DNA of 64,000 bases from Papilionanthe hookeriana x Papilionanthe teres (GCA_022702705.1 CM040425.1:3286001-3350000); one strand, 5' to 3'; shown: positions 34,014-47,052, counted from the stretch's first letter. The notes: a model not told the origin generated them from the letters alone. A program made the numbers and translations.

Positions 34014-35416
34014 TTTTTTTTGAAAATAATATTTCAATTTTGAAGAGTATGAAATCAAACCGATCTCATATAAATGATAGTTTAAATAATCAAGCATTTC
34101 ACTGCGAGACATGTATTTATCCCGTAGAATAAGTACGTGGCTTGAGGTGAAGCTTGATCAAATAAACTAAAGGATTTATGACATCCGTTTGATCTGCGAA
34201 CCAGTTTTGATCGACAATTTCCCCTACCTAATATGAAGGAATTAGATATGGTTTATATTAATCTGAAGTCTTTAAGTTTTCTATAAGGGCATGTCCCTAT
34301 AGTTAATTACATCTTAGATAACCGAAGTCACCTAAGAAAATTCATGATATAGATCAGGAAACATTTATATTCATGACTTCCAAGGGTAAGGTTTTTAAAG
34401 AAAATGTGACAGCCAGAAATTTAATAGGTGAATGGCTTAAATCTTTGAACATTTCATTTTTATTAGAATCCAAAGGAGAGAAGGCTGAAGGAAGAACATA
34501 GATTCAAGGAGGAACCCTGATGTCTTCCCAAAATATCCTATGGTTTGGCTTTAAATCTTGGAAATGAAGTTATTTAAATTTCAATCATGCCAATTAATTA
34601 TAGGATTTACATAATATCCAATTATGTAAATAACCTGAAAGATGGGAGGATTTATGTCGTATCAGACAACAACCTCGGAATCCTAAAGCGAATTATGGCT
34701 TATATTGCACAGCATTGCTGTGCAAAGGCCTAAAGAAAGGTTGATGATTTATACTGCACTAGGAAAGCCACCTCGAAGTCCTATGGCTTGTTATTTTAAT
34801 TTCTAAGGAATTGTTTTGCTGATGTAGACCATTTTTGTTGTTGAAGATGGCCTTGCTGCCCACTATGCATGCTCCAAGCTCCTTGTCGTAGCAGGTTTAG
34901 TTTAAAGAAGTGACAATTGAAGAGATAAGAGAAGTGTCATGTTTTGGAAGTATTTAAATTGAGGTGTCTTAATATTTTATTAGGAGAACATTAAAGTTGA
35001 TTATAGCAACACCGGTTAAGATCCCACGGTTCCATCATCCCGACATCGCTATTTTCATCAAATTCACTTAGTCCAAATGAAACTACTAAACTCAACTTAA
35101 TGAGTTCCATACTTTCATTTATACCGTGGGAAAACCCCGTTAGCAACACGTGGGTTACCTTGTCCAAGGAATTCTCGATAATCCAACGAGACATTTTAAT
35201 TTAGTTACAGTTGTGGTTTTTGTTTTTGTTTGTGATTAAATTTTGAGTTATTTTATATATTGAATGTTGTGGCGGTGAATTTTATCTTAATTTGAATTTG
35301 AATTTTGATTTTGGTCTCAGTTTTGTGGCTATCCTAAAGGTTGCAGCTTTAATGCAGGGTGGCATTGTTGTTTAACATGCAAATTCGCAAGAAAAGAAAA
35401 TACAGTAGAGTTTAGG

Positions 35417-37112
35417 TGACTTGGAGTGTACTCCGCGGTGCTTTTTGCGCAATTCAATTTCTTTTTGTAACAAATATATAATATTTTCTTTAATCGCAGA
35501 GTTACTATTAACGCAAGTATACGTATCGCTCAAGTAATACATGGCTTTAGTGGAGTCATGGATATCGATCCCACAGGAAATATTTTAGAGGCTACAAACT
35601 AGGATTATAGAAATCAATTCAGAATCATAACTTGAAAATCGAAATTGCCTATCTGTCACTAATACGCAATCGACAATAATTTGAAGTTTTAATAACTTAA
35701 TTCTACTAACAGATAACTAATTCTACTAATAAAGTGAAGTTCAAATATATAAGCAAGAATCTTTCCCCTTTGTTAAGATATTTTAGTGAATTGCTAATTT
35801 GAATTAGTTTAAAATGGTGTTGTGCCAAATAGGAGCATACATATTATTTACCCTTTGGTCCAAGCATAAAAATATTGACTAATTCTATGTCGAGTTATCG
35901 ATTCGCCGCTAGGCTGGGAGGATACCGACTCTCACTTCGGAGCTCCCACGCTCCCATCGCCTGAGGGCTAACATCTACAGTTCAGCACCCAAACGATAGG
36001 ACCGAATTGAGGATCTTAGCCCGTCACTCTAAAATCTCCATTTCTACGCCCGATGAATGTTATTTCCCTATTTATTTGTACCCTACTTCCAAGGACTTTA
36101 ACCTCCCTGAATCTCAGATGTAATCTTTACTATAGTTGTTAAACTCAACATATTTTAACTAATCAATTGGCCAGATTGAAAGTAAATTAAGATCCAACTA
36201 AAAGATTATCACAACTTTTTTAAACTTTTATGGCACACTAATTCTATTTACCATTTCACATAAATATCAAAACAAGGAGAAAGACAGAAAACTACTCAGA
36301 TTTCATGAAGATGATAGAATAAAACTTGGATTTCATATATAAAATTAATGTTCTACAAACTAAAGTAAATGAACACAACTTATCTTAAATTCCTCCCCAA
36401 GCAAACTCCTTGAAGTTCCTCTGAATCTCTTCCTTTCTTTATAGTACGCGAAATTCTTCTTCGAAACAGCAATTAAGAAGAGATCTCTCACTTCCCTTCC
36501 ACTCTTACAATCCTTTGAAGAATTCCTCACCAATATCTCTATCTGAACTCATTATTTAACATTCACAAATAACAACAATGAACACTAGTGGACTCTCTAT
36601 TTGGCACTAAGTGACTTTTAGAGGACTCCAATAGGACACTTTTTCGGCCTAAAATTGTTCTTTTTAAAGTAGTTAAAGAGTCTCAAAGGGTTTTCCAAGC
36701 AACCCTTTGAAAATCGTCCATATTTGATGTATTTCATGAAAGAACCGCCGATCCCGCCATCGACAGCCTCATGCTCCGCCGTCGGCTCCCTTCTAGCAAC
36801 TTAGCCTTGGACCGGCTCCGCTATCAACGGCCTCGACCTCCACCGTCGGCGGCCTCCCTTGAAATATATTTTGAACCCTCGAGAAAATCACGCCGTCGGC
36901 GCCATCAACCTCGCCATCGGCGCCCTAGATCAAATTTTCATAATTTGGTCCTTTTTGCTCCAAATTTGCTCCTTTTTGCATATTTTCGCTCCATTGTCCT
37001 TAAATCTTCATATTTGCAGAAAAACACAAAAAAACACCCTTCTTTAAAGTGCAATATCATCAAAATCAGTATAAAATAGGCATAAAATTTTTAACATTTT
37101 TTTCTTGGGTCA
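35417..37112 (-). repeat. 3' LTR of A3 (1696 bp)
   Basis: Contains the shared Athila LTR block (35506-35580) and the GC-rich cluster (36744-36930) with ACCGTCGGCGGCCTCCC and CACGCCGTCGGCGCC words. It retains about 354 bp that the 5' LTR has lost. Confidence 0.92.
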
Positions 37113-37128
37113 AAATCCCCCAAACTTA
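37113..37128 (-). other. Polypurine tract of A3
   Basis: The minus strand reads TTTGGGGGATTTT directly before the LTR start TGACCC. This is the expected position and composition for the plus-strand primer. Confidence 0.8.
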
Positions 37129-38512
37129 ACTATTACTTGTCATCAAGTAATCTTTAGTACTACACAAAAGTTATGATTCATTGTGGTAAAGTTTTAATTC
37201 AGAAATACTATAATTTTGATTTAAATAAATATCATAACAAGAATTCTTAGAAATATTTTTAAGTAATTCGATTAATTCTGCAGGTATAAGGCTATCTAGT
37301 CATCAAGTCTAAGAGTTATAGTCTTCTATTCATTTTAAGAATGACTATATGTTGCAATATCAATTCACTTAGAATATTCAGAAGATAGAAACTTCATAAG
37401 GATACTACTAGTAAAGAAACTAGTCATAAATATAAGTTCAGAAATGTTTTTAGTTTTTCCTTTTGGTTAATCCAAGTGAAATCAATTTTTGATAAGGCAT
37501 TTCCTCAAGCTTCTCCTCACTTCTCTTTTTTCTTTTGGATTGTTTTTCAATCCTATATATTTTTATTTTCTTTTCAGGAATTGTTTTCCAATCCTTTTCT
37601 TTTTCTTTCTTTTTTTTTTCTTTTTCAAGTGAGGATTACTATATCTGGATAGCCTGTTAATAATTTTGAACTTCACTCTTCTTTTCCTATATTGAAACTT
37701 TAAAACATTCTTTACCTTATATGTAATTCATATTTTTTTTATCATTGAATCTCAATCTCTTCTTTCTCAACTAAATTTTTAAGTTTCTTAATATTTCAGA
37801 GTTTTCTTTACTTTAAAAAGTTAACTATAGTCTTATCCTCTTATACTAAATTTCTTAATCTACAAAAATAATTTTCATTACCAAAAATATTTCTTTGAAT
37901 CCTTTAACATATTTAGATAAACTCTAAATATAATTATCTGAATTAAATTTTATCACAAAAATCATATTATAATTTTTGAAAATATGTTAATTTAAGAACA
38001 CATAATAGTTAATATTTTTCTCCACCCCCAAACTTGAAGTTTTTCATAATAGAAATAATACAGAGTGGAAAGAAAAATTCTAAATATAAAAATCATATCT
38101 TTGCATTTTAGGCATTTTTGTCTTTTTGAAATTTTGCAGGTTCTTCTCAAAAAACTTTTAACTTCAACTTACCTGTAATATTGAAAACCTTTCTACACAT
38201 GTAACAGTTTAGAAAATTTGCTGGATTAATGAAATTTTAAAACAAGTATATAAAACTAAACATTAAACAACAACAACTAACTACACAGGACATGTGCGTT
38301 TCACAACATAGAACAAACAATTTACTATTTTAGACTTAAAAGGTTCACAATTACAATTATAATCTCAATCCATCACAGTCCAGTAATGAAAACACACACT
38401 ACAAAACTAACACATATCTCAGAAACAAAACATATTCCACATAATACAATTAAAAAAAATGAAAGTAGTACATCAAAACTAAAAAAATCACATACATCAC
38501 ATCACATCACAA
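37129..38512 (-). other. 3' UTR of A3
   Basis: AT-rich, with strong pyrimidine runs on the plus strand (37500-37640). Its frames show no recognisable product. Two TTGGATTG...CAATCC-like inverted pairs lie at 37530-37600. Confidence 0.6.
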
Positions 38513-39724
38513 TCATAAAAAGCAATCATCAAAATCCCATGCAATGTCTTTATCACCCTGGTCAGCAGGTGGGTTGGGCTGATACTGAGTATAACAGGGG
38601 CATTCTGGAAAAATGACATCAGACTCTCCTCTGTAGTATCTAGTCCGAGCATCATAATAAGCCATCTCAAAATCAGAGTGCCGCTGAAGATACTCACTAT
38701 CGTGATCATGTCTTCGCTCTAAACCTTCAATCCTGTGATCAATTCTTTCCAATTTTTCATCGAACTTCTCAAAATTTTTCCACTGCAGGGTCATGGCATT
38801 CATCAAATCATATAAGGTAGGGAAACTAGATGCAGGAAGGTCATAGCTAGTAGAAGAGATGTCTTTACTAGTAGATGGTGCCTTACTCCTACTCCCAGAT
38901 CTCCATTCCTCATGGGATTCATAAGTTTTTATATTTGCTTTACTAATGGGTTTCATAGGATACACCCATTCTTCATCATCATTAGTTTTAACTCCAGATA
39001 ATTGACAAAGTGCATAGATTAGGCCAGGATGTCCTAAATATCCACTTGATTCACTCTTCGTAGTGGCCATAATATTCTTGTAAATTATTCTCTCCACATT
39101 TATACTTCTGTTGTTTTGAATACAGAAATTCAGAACAACTCTGTCTCTCGAGACTTCACTATGATGATAGGTCGGTAGCAGAGTTGAACAAATGAAATAA
39201 TGCCAAGCCTTAGCTGTGACATTCATCATAGAAAGTGGAAAGTTAATCCGTTCACGATACTTAATTTTCCAAGTGCATTTCTCATCAGTGAGAAAGTCAA
39301 TAATATCGTTTAACGGACTCTTCATTGTTCCAAATGTTTCATACTCGCTAGAAAAGTAATTGTGAAGCTCGTAAAAAGAATTAATGTGGTTAGCATTAAA
39401 ATCGACAGAAAATCCTCTTACTTGGACAGGCTCGTCCTCAAGTTGAGTCAGATTTGAATAGAACTCTCTTACAACTTTGATAGTAGCTTTATTTGTTGTG
39501 TAACAGAAGTTCCCCCATCCTCTCTCTCTGATAACTCATTCCATCTCTCCTCCGGAATTATCGAAAACTCGATCTTGTATGCACTTCATTCCTTGAAAGA
39601 TTGAAGTGTACCTCGATTGTGCTTTAGCGTTTACAAATCGAGTCTCGTCGTATTTGAGTCTTCTCTTTTGTCGTGGAGCCATTGTTTGTTCAATCAAATC
39701 ATAAATATCCAAACTAATCTCCAA
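38513..39724 (-). pseudogene. Extra ORF-B of A3, plant-transposon-protein family, one stop
   Basis: A single frame of about 400 codons runs from 39724 to 38513, broken only by TGA at 39538-39536 (EME-stop-VIRERG, probably from TGG). A basic start (MAPRQKRRLKYDETRF) is followed by VVREFYSNL, YFSSEYETFG, KAWHYFICSTLLPTYH and GLIYALCQLSGVK, the pattern of the 'putative plant transposon protein' family. The C-terminal third is charged and coiled-coil-like (FEKFDEKLERIDHRIEGLER). It is clearly homologous to, but well diverged from, ORF-A, and much better preserved. Function unknown; it occupies the place of the env-like gene of other Athila elements. Confidence 0.8.
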
Positions 39725-40047
39725 AATAATAATACAGTGGCTTCTGAAGGTGGTTTAAAGCAATTTAAGTCAAGTTCAATGAATTCCTTCCAAGTCATTT
39801 CTCCACATTTTCAAATTTTCCAAAATTTCTCAATGTGGAAGAAATTCATGGTGAAAATCAAACATTTTTACATAGGAGTGAAGCTTTTACCAAGGCAAGA
39901 TGAAATCCGGTGTTAGAATGTGTTGAAATAACTCCAAATCCGAGATCTATCAAGCACTAGTTCGAAATTTACGGTAAATCGGTGAAGAAGACGATGAATA
40001 GTGGCGGTTGATCGGTCAAAATTGTGGTTAAAAGGTAATTTTCAGGA

Positions 40048-40158
40048 TCTCGCCATTGGCGGGATCGTTCGCACCGTCGGCGGGCTCAATTGAATTAAAT
40101 TCCAATACCCTCGGGAAAATCGCGCCGTAAGCAGCCTCGAGCGCGCCGTCAGCGAGAT
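40048..40158 (-). promoter_or_regulatory. GC-rich module upstream of ORF-B
   Basis: ATCTCGCCATTGGCGGGATC, CACCGTCGGCGGG, CGCGCCGTAAGCAGCC and GCGCCGTCAGCGAG words, with ATTAAATTCC and ACCCTCGGGAAAATC between them. The same string order occurs upstream of ORF-A and in the A3 LTR. Confidence 0.6.
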
Positions 40159-40550
40159 TTACAAGTATTGATCATTTTTCAAATTTTTGCGATTTCGATC
40201 AATTTTAAGGCTCGTCGTCATTCGTTCGATCATTTTAATCATATATTTTTAAGTGATTAAGTGATGTATTAACACAAATAAACATACACACAACAAAACT
40301 TCACAATTATATATTAAATCCAAGTGTTTACAATCCACAATACATAACACACATAAGCAGGTATTTTCTCAACCTAAATCCATCTAATCAGCGTCGCAAT
40401 CCAAACCACAACACTCAAAATGCTAAAAACAAACCTTTCAATCATAATCTCAACTATACTGAGATTACAAAGCAAACTAAAAAAGTAAACACACAAACAT
40501 AGTTCAAATCAAACACAACATAAATAAACAAATAAAGTAAGGCAATTCTA

Positions 40551-41706
40551 TTACTCTTCTGAATCAGTACTGGTTTCTCCTCTGATATCACCCATTGCTT
40601 GAACATGGACAAACATGTTATAAAAAGGTCAGAATGGGAATTCTTCAGTTGAATCTTCTTCAATACATCCCATCATCTTCATTAAGCTATCAAACTTGCT
40701 TTAAATTGCCTAGTATGATCAAAATGTTCTTTCATTCTCCAATCAATATGATCAAAGAAATCAAACATATTGTTAACTGTACTCGTTAAATTTTGTACCT
40801 GCTTCTCCAGATTCTTGATTCAGTGTAAGATCATCGGTGTCTTGTCCGTTACTAGAGGTTGAATAGGAACAGAATTCTGCGATGCTTGATCCATGATCTC
40901 ACCCGTGTCATTTTCCTCATCATCGACTAGAAACATACGAGTTGGGTCTAAAGGTTTCCAAGGTAGCAGTACTTTCTCCTAAATCTCGTACGATACGTGA
41001 AACAAACTGCATATTGAGAAAATTGTTGAAGGATGTCCAAGCCCTTGAGATGATCCTTAAACGATCAGGCCAAACACAGACTTCACAATAATTGATCTAA
41101 TATCAATGGGCCATCCCATTTGAATGCAATAGTTTAATATAGCACTCTCTTTCGTAACTTTGCTGATTTTCATCTTCGGCAATAACTTCGCAGATATGAA
41201 AAAGTGCCATTTTTCGAAACGGGATTTAAAAGTGTTAGAGAAAAACTAACGTACCCGTTTTCTCTAACTTCCCAGTCTTCAGTTTCGTCCGTCAAATATT
41301 GGTATATTTCATTTATCTGATCTCTCATCGGGATGAAATTCGAATAATGGCAGACAAGAACATTCTCAAGCATGTATAATTCATTAATCCTTCCAAAATT
41401 AAATGTTATCCACCTACCTCGCACATAGACGCTTCCTTGGTTGATTCCATGTAAATTAGCGTAGAATTTCTTCACCACTGGAACGACTACTGCGGCAGTA
41501 GTATATCAAACACTTCCCATCTTCGCCGCACAATCATTTCTTCAATTGCTAACAAAGAATTGCTTAATCCTCGATTGACAAATCCTCTTTCCTTGATTAG
41601 CTTTCTCTTTGACATCACCTTAATGAAAAGTCGCTGCACCTCGGCACTGACGAACTTCTCCTGTTGTACACTTCAAATCTAGGTAATCTACTGAATTGGA
41701 AGCCAT
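40551..41706 (-). pseudogene. Extra ORF-A of A3, plant-transposon-protein family, decayed
   Basis: It starts MASNS at 41706 and corresponds to the intact ORF at 1-759 in A1. The best stretch is open at 41478-41170: VKKFYANLHGINQGSVYVRGRW, where I count only short identical blocks with A1, and HYSNFIPMRD, YQYLTDETEDWE, GYVSFSLTLLNPVSKN. Frameshifts and several stops lie before and after it. The probable end, with STDSEE, is at 40551. Having this ORF and ORF-B in one element is unusual. Confidence 0.75.
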
Positions 41707-41841
41707 TAGGGAGGAATTGAAAGTAGTTTCCATTCATTTTTTTGGGAGTTGGAGTGTTTAGGAACCGTCCATGAGAGTTTATAAGGGACTAATTCACTAA
41801 AAACCGTCAAAATCCGACATTTCGAACTCGAAAAACTGCCC

Positions 41842-41940
41842 ACTCGCAGATCCTGCTGTCGGCGAGCCTTGTGCAATTAAATTCCAGGGCTCTCGGGAAA
41901 AACTCGCAGTCGATGGCGTCGAGAGTGCCGTCGGTGCCCT
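41842..41940 (-). promoter_or_regulatory. GC-rich module upstream of ORF-A
   Basis: TCCTGCTGTCGGCGAGCC, ATTAAATTCC, CTCTCGGGAAAAACTCGC and GTGCCGTCGGTGCCCTAG. The last part matches the A3 LTR string CATCGGCGCCCTAG (36914-36927) and its AAATTT continuation. Confidence 0.6.
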
Positions 41941-42100
41941 AGGCAAAAATTTACACATTTATGCCGTGGTCAAATACGTTCCAAATTTTCTCTATGGATC
42001 CAAAATCTTAATAATCAAAGGCCAAATACAAGTAGTAGAATTCAATATTACTACAAACTAACGATAAACTCAAACAAACACTCAAACAAATAAAGATAAC

Positions 42101-42118
42101 TATGGGTTGCCTCCCATA
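42101..42118 (-). promoter_or_regulatory. Conserved hairpin behind integrase (A3)
   Basis: Identical to the A1 hairpin: TATGGG-AGGCAA-CCCATA on the minus strand, with AAGCGCTT beside it. Confidence 0.65.
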
Positions 42119-42300
42119 AAGCGCTTGGTTTAACGTCGTCAACCCGACCTATTCAGGTGTTATTCAGGTTGACTGAGCATTAAAAACTCTTTAAAATTTG
42201 ATCTTTTACCCTCAAAATATGATTTTAATCTAAGTTCATTCACTTTAAATCTATTCCCAGTCTTCTGATCTTCAATTTCAACAGCTCCATAAGTGTAAAC

Positions 42301-43338
42301 CTAAGTCACAGTAAAGGGTCCTAACCAACGAGACTTCAATTTCCCAGGAAATAATTTTAGCCTTGTATTGTAAAGCAAAACTTCTTGTCTTGGTTCAAAG
42401 TTCTTCCGGTTAATCTTCCGATCATGCATTAACTTTAGTTTTTCCTTATAAATTATGTCGTTATCATAAGATTCATTTCTTAATTCTTCTAATTCATTCA
42501 TTTGCAACAATCTCTTCTCACTAGCATTTTTTAAATTATAATTGAATTCTTTAATCGCTCAATATGCTTTATGCTCCAATTATACTAGTAATTGACAAGT
42601 TTTTTCATAAATAAGTCTGTAAGGAGTCATACCAATAGGAGTTTTATAAGCAGTCCTGTATGCCCATAATGCAGTATCCAGTCTCATAGACCAATCTAAT
42701 ATACTAGGATTTACAGTATTTTCTAAAATTTGTTTAATCTTACTATTAGAAACTTCAACTAAACCACTGGTTTGAGGATGATAAGCAGTAGAGAATCTAT
42801 TAACAATGTTAAATTATTCTGCCAATCTTCGAATATATTTATTCCTAAAGTGGGATCCTTCGTCAGTGATAATTACTCTCGGCATACCGTATCTTGTGAA
42901 AATGTTTTTCATTAAGAATCTTGAAACACTTTTAGCATCACAATGAGGTAAAGCTTGTGCTTCAATCCACTTTGATACATAATCAACTGTAATTAAAATA
43001 TATAAGTTCCTAAATGAAGGAATAAACAGTCCCATGAAATATAATCCCCAAAAATAAAAAAATCTCAACTTCTAACATGAAATTCAGAGGCATTTCATTT
43101 CTTCTAGATATATTACCTACTCGTTGGCATCTATCACAAGTTTTGATATATCTGTAAACATCTCTAAAAATAGTAGGCCAATAAAATCCAGCTTACAAAT
43201 TTTATGCGCAATTTTGTTAGTCCCAAAATGTTCTCCAAATTCAGAATTGTGGCATTTTTGAATAATGAGTTCAGTTTCTTCATAAGGCACATCTCCTAAT
43301 AATAAGATCGTTACATTGCTTATATAAATATGGTTCAT
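42301..43338 (-). pseudogene. Athila integrase (A3), broken, first catalytic Asp changed
   Basis: The N-terminal zinc part (43338-43117) keeps both histidines (CHNSEFGEHFG, IAHKI). The core is open at 43068-42814, but its first motif reads WGLYFMGLF where A1 has WGLDFMGPF, so the first catalytic Asp is Tyr. The second Asp (ITDEGSHF) and the Glu (LVEVSN, near 42760) remain. The C-terminal part (42510-42301) ends KLKSRWLGPFTVT. Frameshifts separate the three parts. Confidence 0.88.
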
Positions 43339-43438
43339 CCCAAAAATATGCTTTTACATCATGCATGAATTTTTTCAATTGCTTCAGAGTTAAAATAGTT
43401 GGCAAAATATCGCTTACTATATAGTTAATAATATTAGC

Positions 43439-44640
43439 TTACCAAGGTATTTTCCACTCATTAATATTATAAAGTTGTTCATCAGGGAAACTGTCTATTA
43501 TTTCATTGTTGGTAACAGATGATTCGTGATATTCTAGTCTCGACGAAAGATCATCAATTTGATTGTCAGTTCCCTTTTTATCAATCACCATAAAATCAAA
43601 TTCTTGCATTAAAAGTACCCATCTAATTAATCTTGGTTTAGTATCCTTCTTTTGCATCAGATATTTAATAGCAGAGTGATCAGTATGCACAATACATTTA
43701 GTCTCAATTAAATATGATCTAAATTTATCAAAAGCATATACAATAACTGAGTAACTCTTTTCAAGAATCGTATAGTTAATTTGAACATCATTAAGAGTTC
43801 TACTAGCATAGTATATAACTTTAAAAATTTTATCATATCTTTGACCAAGAACAGCTCCAATAGCATAATCACTAGTATCACACATTAATTCAAATGGTTT
43901 CTCCCAATTAGGTGAAACTATTACAGGTGTTGTGATTAGTTTTTCCTTTAATAACTCAAAGGCATTTAAGCAATCTTCGGTAAATTTAAATTTCTTGTCT
44001 TTTTCTAAAAGTTGGCATAGAGGTTTGGTAATTTTTGAAAAATCTTTAATATTGCGCCTATAGAAACCAGCATGTCCAAGAAAACTTCTTACCCCTCTCA
44101 CTGTAGTAGGAGGTGGTAATTTAGTTATTACTTGAATTTTTGCAGGGTCTACTTCCATGTCATTTTTTGAATTTTATGCCCTAAAACAATTCCTCTTGCA
44201 ACCATAAATTGACATTTCTTTCAATTTAGAACTAAGTTAGTTCTTTCGCATAGCTCCAAAAATTTTTCAAGATGATTTAGGCATGCGTCAAATGATGTTC
44301 CAAAGAAAAAGAAATCATCCATAAATACTTTCATTCCATTCTCAATTAACTTACTAAAGATAGACATCATACATCTTTGGAATGTTGCAGGTGCATTACA
44401 TAGTCCGAAAGGCATTCTTCGAAAAGCAAAAGTTCCGTAAGGACTAGTAAATGTTGTTTTCTCTTGATCCTCAGGAGCAATAGGTATTTGATGGTAACCG
44501 GTATATCCATCCAGAAAGTAGTAGTACTTGTGTCCAGCAAGTCTATCCAGCATTTGGTCTAGAAAGGAAGAGGAAAATGATATTTTCGTGTGGCGGCATT
44601 TAGTTTTCTATAATCAATACAAATGTGCCAACCAGAAATT
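43439..44640 (-). pseudogene. Athila RT (N-terminus deleted) and RNase H (A3)
   Basis: RT is open at 44553-44221: FLDGYTGYHQI, MPFGLCNAPATFQRCM, and the catalytic FMDDFFFFG. The segment that in A1 precedes the palm (about 3764-4290) is missing here, so an internal deletion of roughly 0.5 kb has removed the fingers region between the KEYFKE linker (44663) and about 44640. RNase H is open in one frame, 44158-43439 (239 codons): DTSDYAIGAVLGQ, HTDHSAIKYLMQ, DFMVIDKKGTDNQIDDLSSR. A short frameshift separates RT and RNase H. Confidence 0.88.
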
Positions 44641-44662
44641 TTTCAATCACATAAATAACATT

Positions 44663-45110
44663 TTAGTTTTCCTTGAAATATTCTTTTTTCAGATAATCAC
44701 ATATATCCATTCTGAAACATTCATCATCTTTTTCTATTGAAGGATATTTCATTGACTTTGAGATGTTAAAGGTTACTTCTTGATCATTTACTCTCAAAGT
44801 CAATTCTCCTTTTTGAACATCTATCATTGCTCTTTCTGTAGCTAGGAATGGTCGTCCTAAAATGATTGGAATTTCCTTATCTTCTTTCATATCTAAAATG
44901 ATAAAGTCCACAGGAAAGATAAATTTATCAACCTTGACCAGAACATCTTCTATAACTCATTTAGGATGTGTAATAGATCGACCAGCTAACTGTAGAGTTA
45001 CAGAATTTGGTGTAATCTCACATATTCCTAACTTTTTAAAAGTTAATAAAGGCATCAAATTTACGCTCTCCCAAATCACATAATGCTCGCCCATAAAATT
45101 TTTCACCAAT
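44663..45110 (-). pseudogene. Athila protease (A3)
   Basis: The active-site string ALCDLG is at about 45085-45065 (catalytic Asp codon 45077-45075), with a frameshift right after it. The C-terminal half is open at 44911-44663, with IPIILGRPFLAT, followed by the linker KGELTLRVNDQEVTF toward RT. Confidence 0.82.
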
Positions 45111-45212
45111 AGCACACGGGATAGTGAAACTATCCGGATCTTGAAGTTTTTCAGGAAGCTTTCTCTGAATTATAACACTACACTCTTCACTGAGTGCAAT
45201 GGTCTCATGATC

Positions 45213-46830
45213 TCATAACTTCCTATTTTTGTTGAGTATATCCTTCATAAATTTAACATAATCAGGCATTTGTTCCAGAGCTTCAACAAAAAAAAAAATA
45301 TTTATTGACAATTCTTTCAAATTTTCTAAGAATTTAGCAAATCTTTTTCCTTTATCTTGTTGCTTTAATCTTTGAGGAAATGGTGGTGGTGGTCTTTCAA
45401 CAGTAATTTTCATAGGTTTTAGAGGAAAATCAGGATATAAACTTTTGTTTTCTCCTTCAGTTTCTTCTTTTTCCTTTTCAACTGCAGTTTCTTTTTGAAC
45501 TCTTGTTTCCAACTCTTTCCACTTCTAAATGTAATAGCCTTAATCTGTTCTTTTCCTTGATCTTTAGGATTTACTTCAACATTGCTAGGTAAAGTTCCAA
45601 TACTTCTATTGCTCAGTGCAGTAGCAATTTGCCCTAATTGGTTTTCTATGTTTTTAATAGCGTACTCAATGATTTTGTAATTAATTACCCATATTCAAAA
45701 CTAATACTTCCATAGATAACTTCTTCTCCTTAAATTGTGAATTATTATAAAAACCTTGTGGATTAGAAGGTCTATAATTAGAATTACCCTGGTTGTTTAT
45801 ATTTCCTAATGGGTTTACAGGATTGTTCCCCCACTGAGGATTAACAGGATTATCATTACCTTGGTTATTCCAATTAAAGTTTGGATGATTCTTCTAACCT
45901 TGATTATAATAGTTTGAATAAGGGTTATTTTGTCTATTATTTATTAAATTTATAGTTTCATATGAAGATTGAGCATCTACAATTTGTCCTAATGAATTTT
46001 CTTCTAACACTGGAGGTGTTTGAGAACGATTCATTCCATATTGATCTATTTTCTTTGAAAGAGCAGCAATTTAAGAAACTATCATAGTTAAAGCATCTGA
46101 ATCATGAATATTGGCTACTCTCTTAGAATTTACCCTTTCAGCAGGCCATTGAAAATTATTAGTATCCATTTTTTCTATTAACGCATAGGCTTCTTCAAAA
46201 GGTTTAGACATTAGTGATCCACCAGCAGTAGCGTCAATGATAGATATAAGAGATCCTACTAATCCTTTATAAAATGTTTGAATAATTAAAAAATCTGGTA
46301 AAACATTATGTGGACATTTCTTAAGAAGTTCTTTAAATCTTTCCCAAGATTCATATATTAATTCTCCCTCATACTGACTGAAAGATGTGATATCGTTTAT
46401 AGGCTTAATAGTCTTAGATGGTGGAAAATATTTTGATAAGAATTTTTGTGAAAGTTCTCCCCAAGTTCTAATAGATCTAGGTGCTAACAAATTTAACCAA
46501 GCCTTAACCTTATCCCTTAGTGAAAAAAGAAAAAGTCTAAGTCTGACAACATCATCAGACACTCTGTCGTACTTAAAAATAACACAAAGTTCTAAGAAAC
46601 TTGCAAGATGTAAATTAGGATCTTCATTTGAAGTCCTACCAAATTGATTGTTTTGTACCATTTGGATAATTGCAAGTTTAAGCTCAAATGAATTAGCAAC
46701 TACATCAGGATTTTGGATAGTTAAGTGATATTCATCTAATGAAGGTTTAGCGTAATCTCTTAGTGGTCTAGATTGATGTTCATTTTCTATTTATTTGGTT
46801 GTTTATGTTGTTTTCCATTATTTCAGAATT
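45213..46830 (-). pseudogene. Athila gag (A3)
   Basis: The main open segment is 46661-46071 (196 codons), with DPNLHLASFLELC, LLAPRSIRTWGELSQKFL, SYESWERFKELL-like and LMSKPFEEAYALIEKMD. The N-terminal part from about 46830 contains RPLRDYAKPSLDE. The C-terminal linker is open at 45512-45213 (PPPPFPQRLKQQDKGKRF). Stops lie at about 46070 and 45700. No zinc knuckle is seen. Confidence 0.85.
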
Positions 46831-47032
46831 TATAGGTTCATTGCTCAGTTTTCTAATTCTCCTAACAGTGCACTCTAATTCCGAATCGTAGGGTATAAGA
46901 TTTTCAGAACCAAATTTACGCATACAATCGAAACCAGTACACAACAAAATAGTTAACTAAATAAGTTACAAATTCTATAAAAAGTTTTCTAATAGTCCTA
47001 AATTGTCCGTTACTCTAATTATGTTATTAGGC

Positions 47033-47050
47033 TCTCCGGCAACGACGCCA
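47033..47050 (-). other. Primer binding site of A3
   Basis: The minus strand reads TGGCGTCGTTGCCGGAGA, two changes from the A1 site, two bases inside the 5' LTR end. No junction duplication here, unlike A1 and A2. Confidence 0.88.
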
Positions 47051-47052
47051 AA

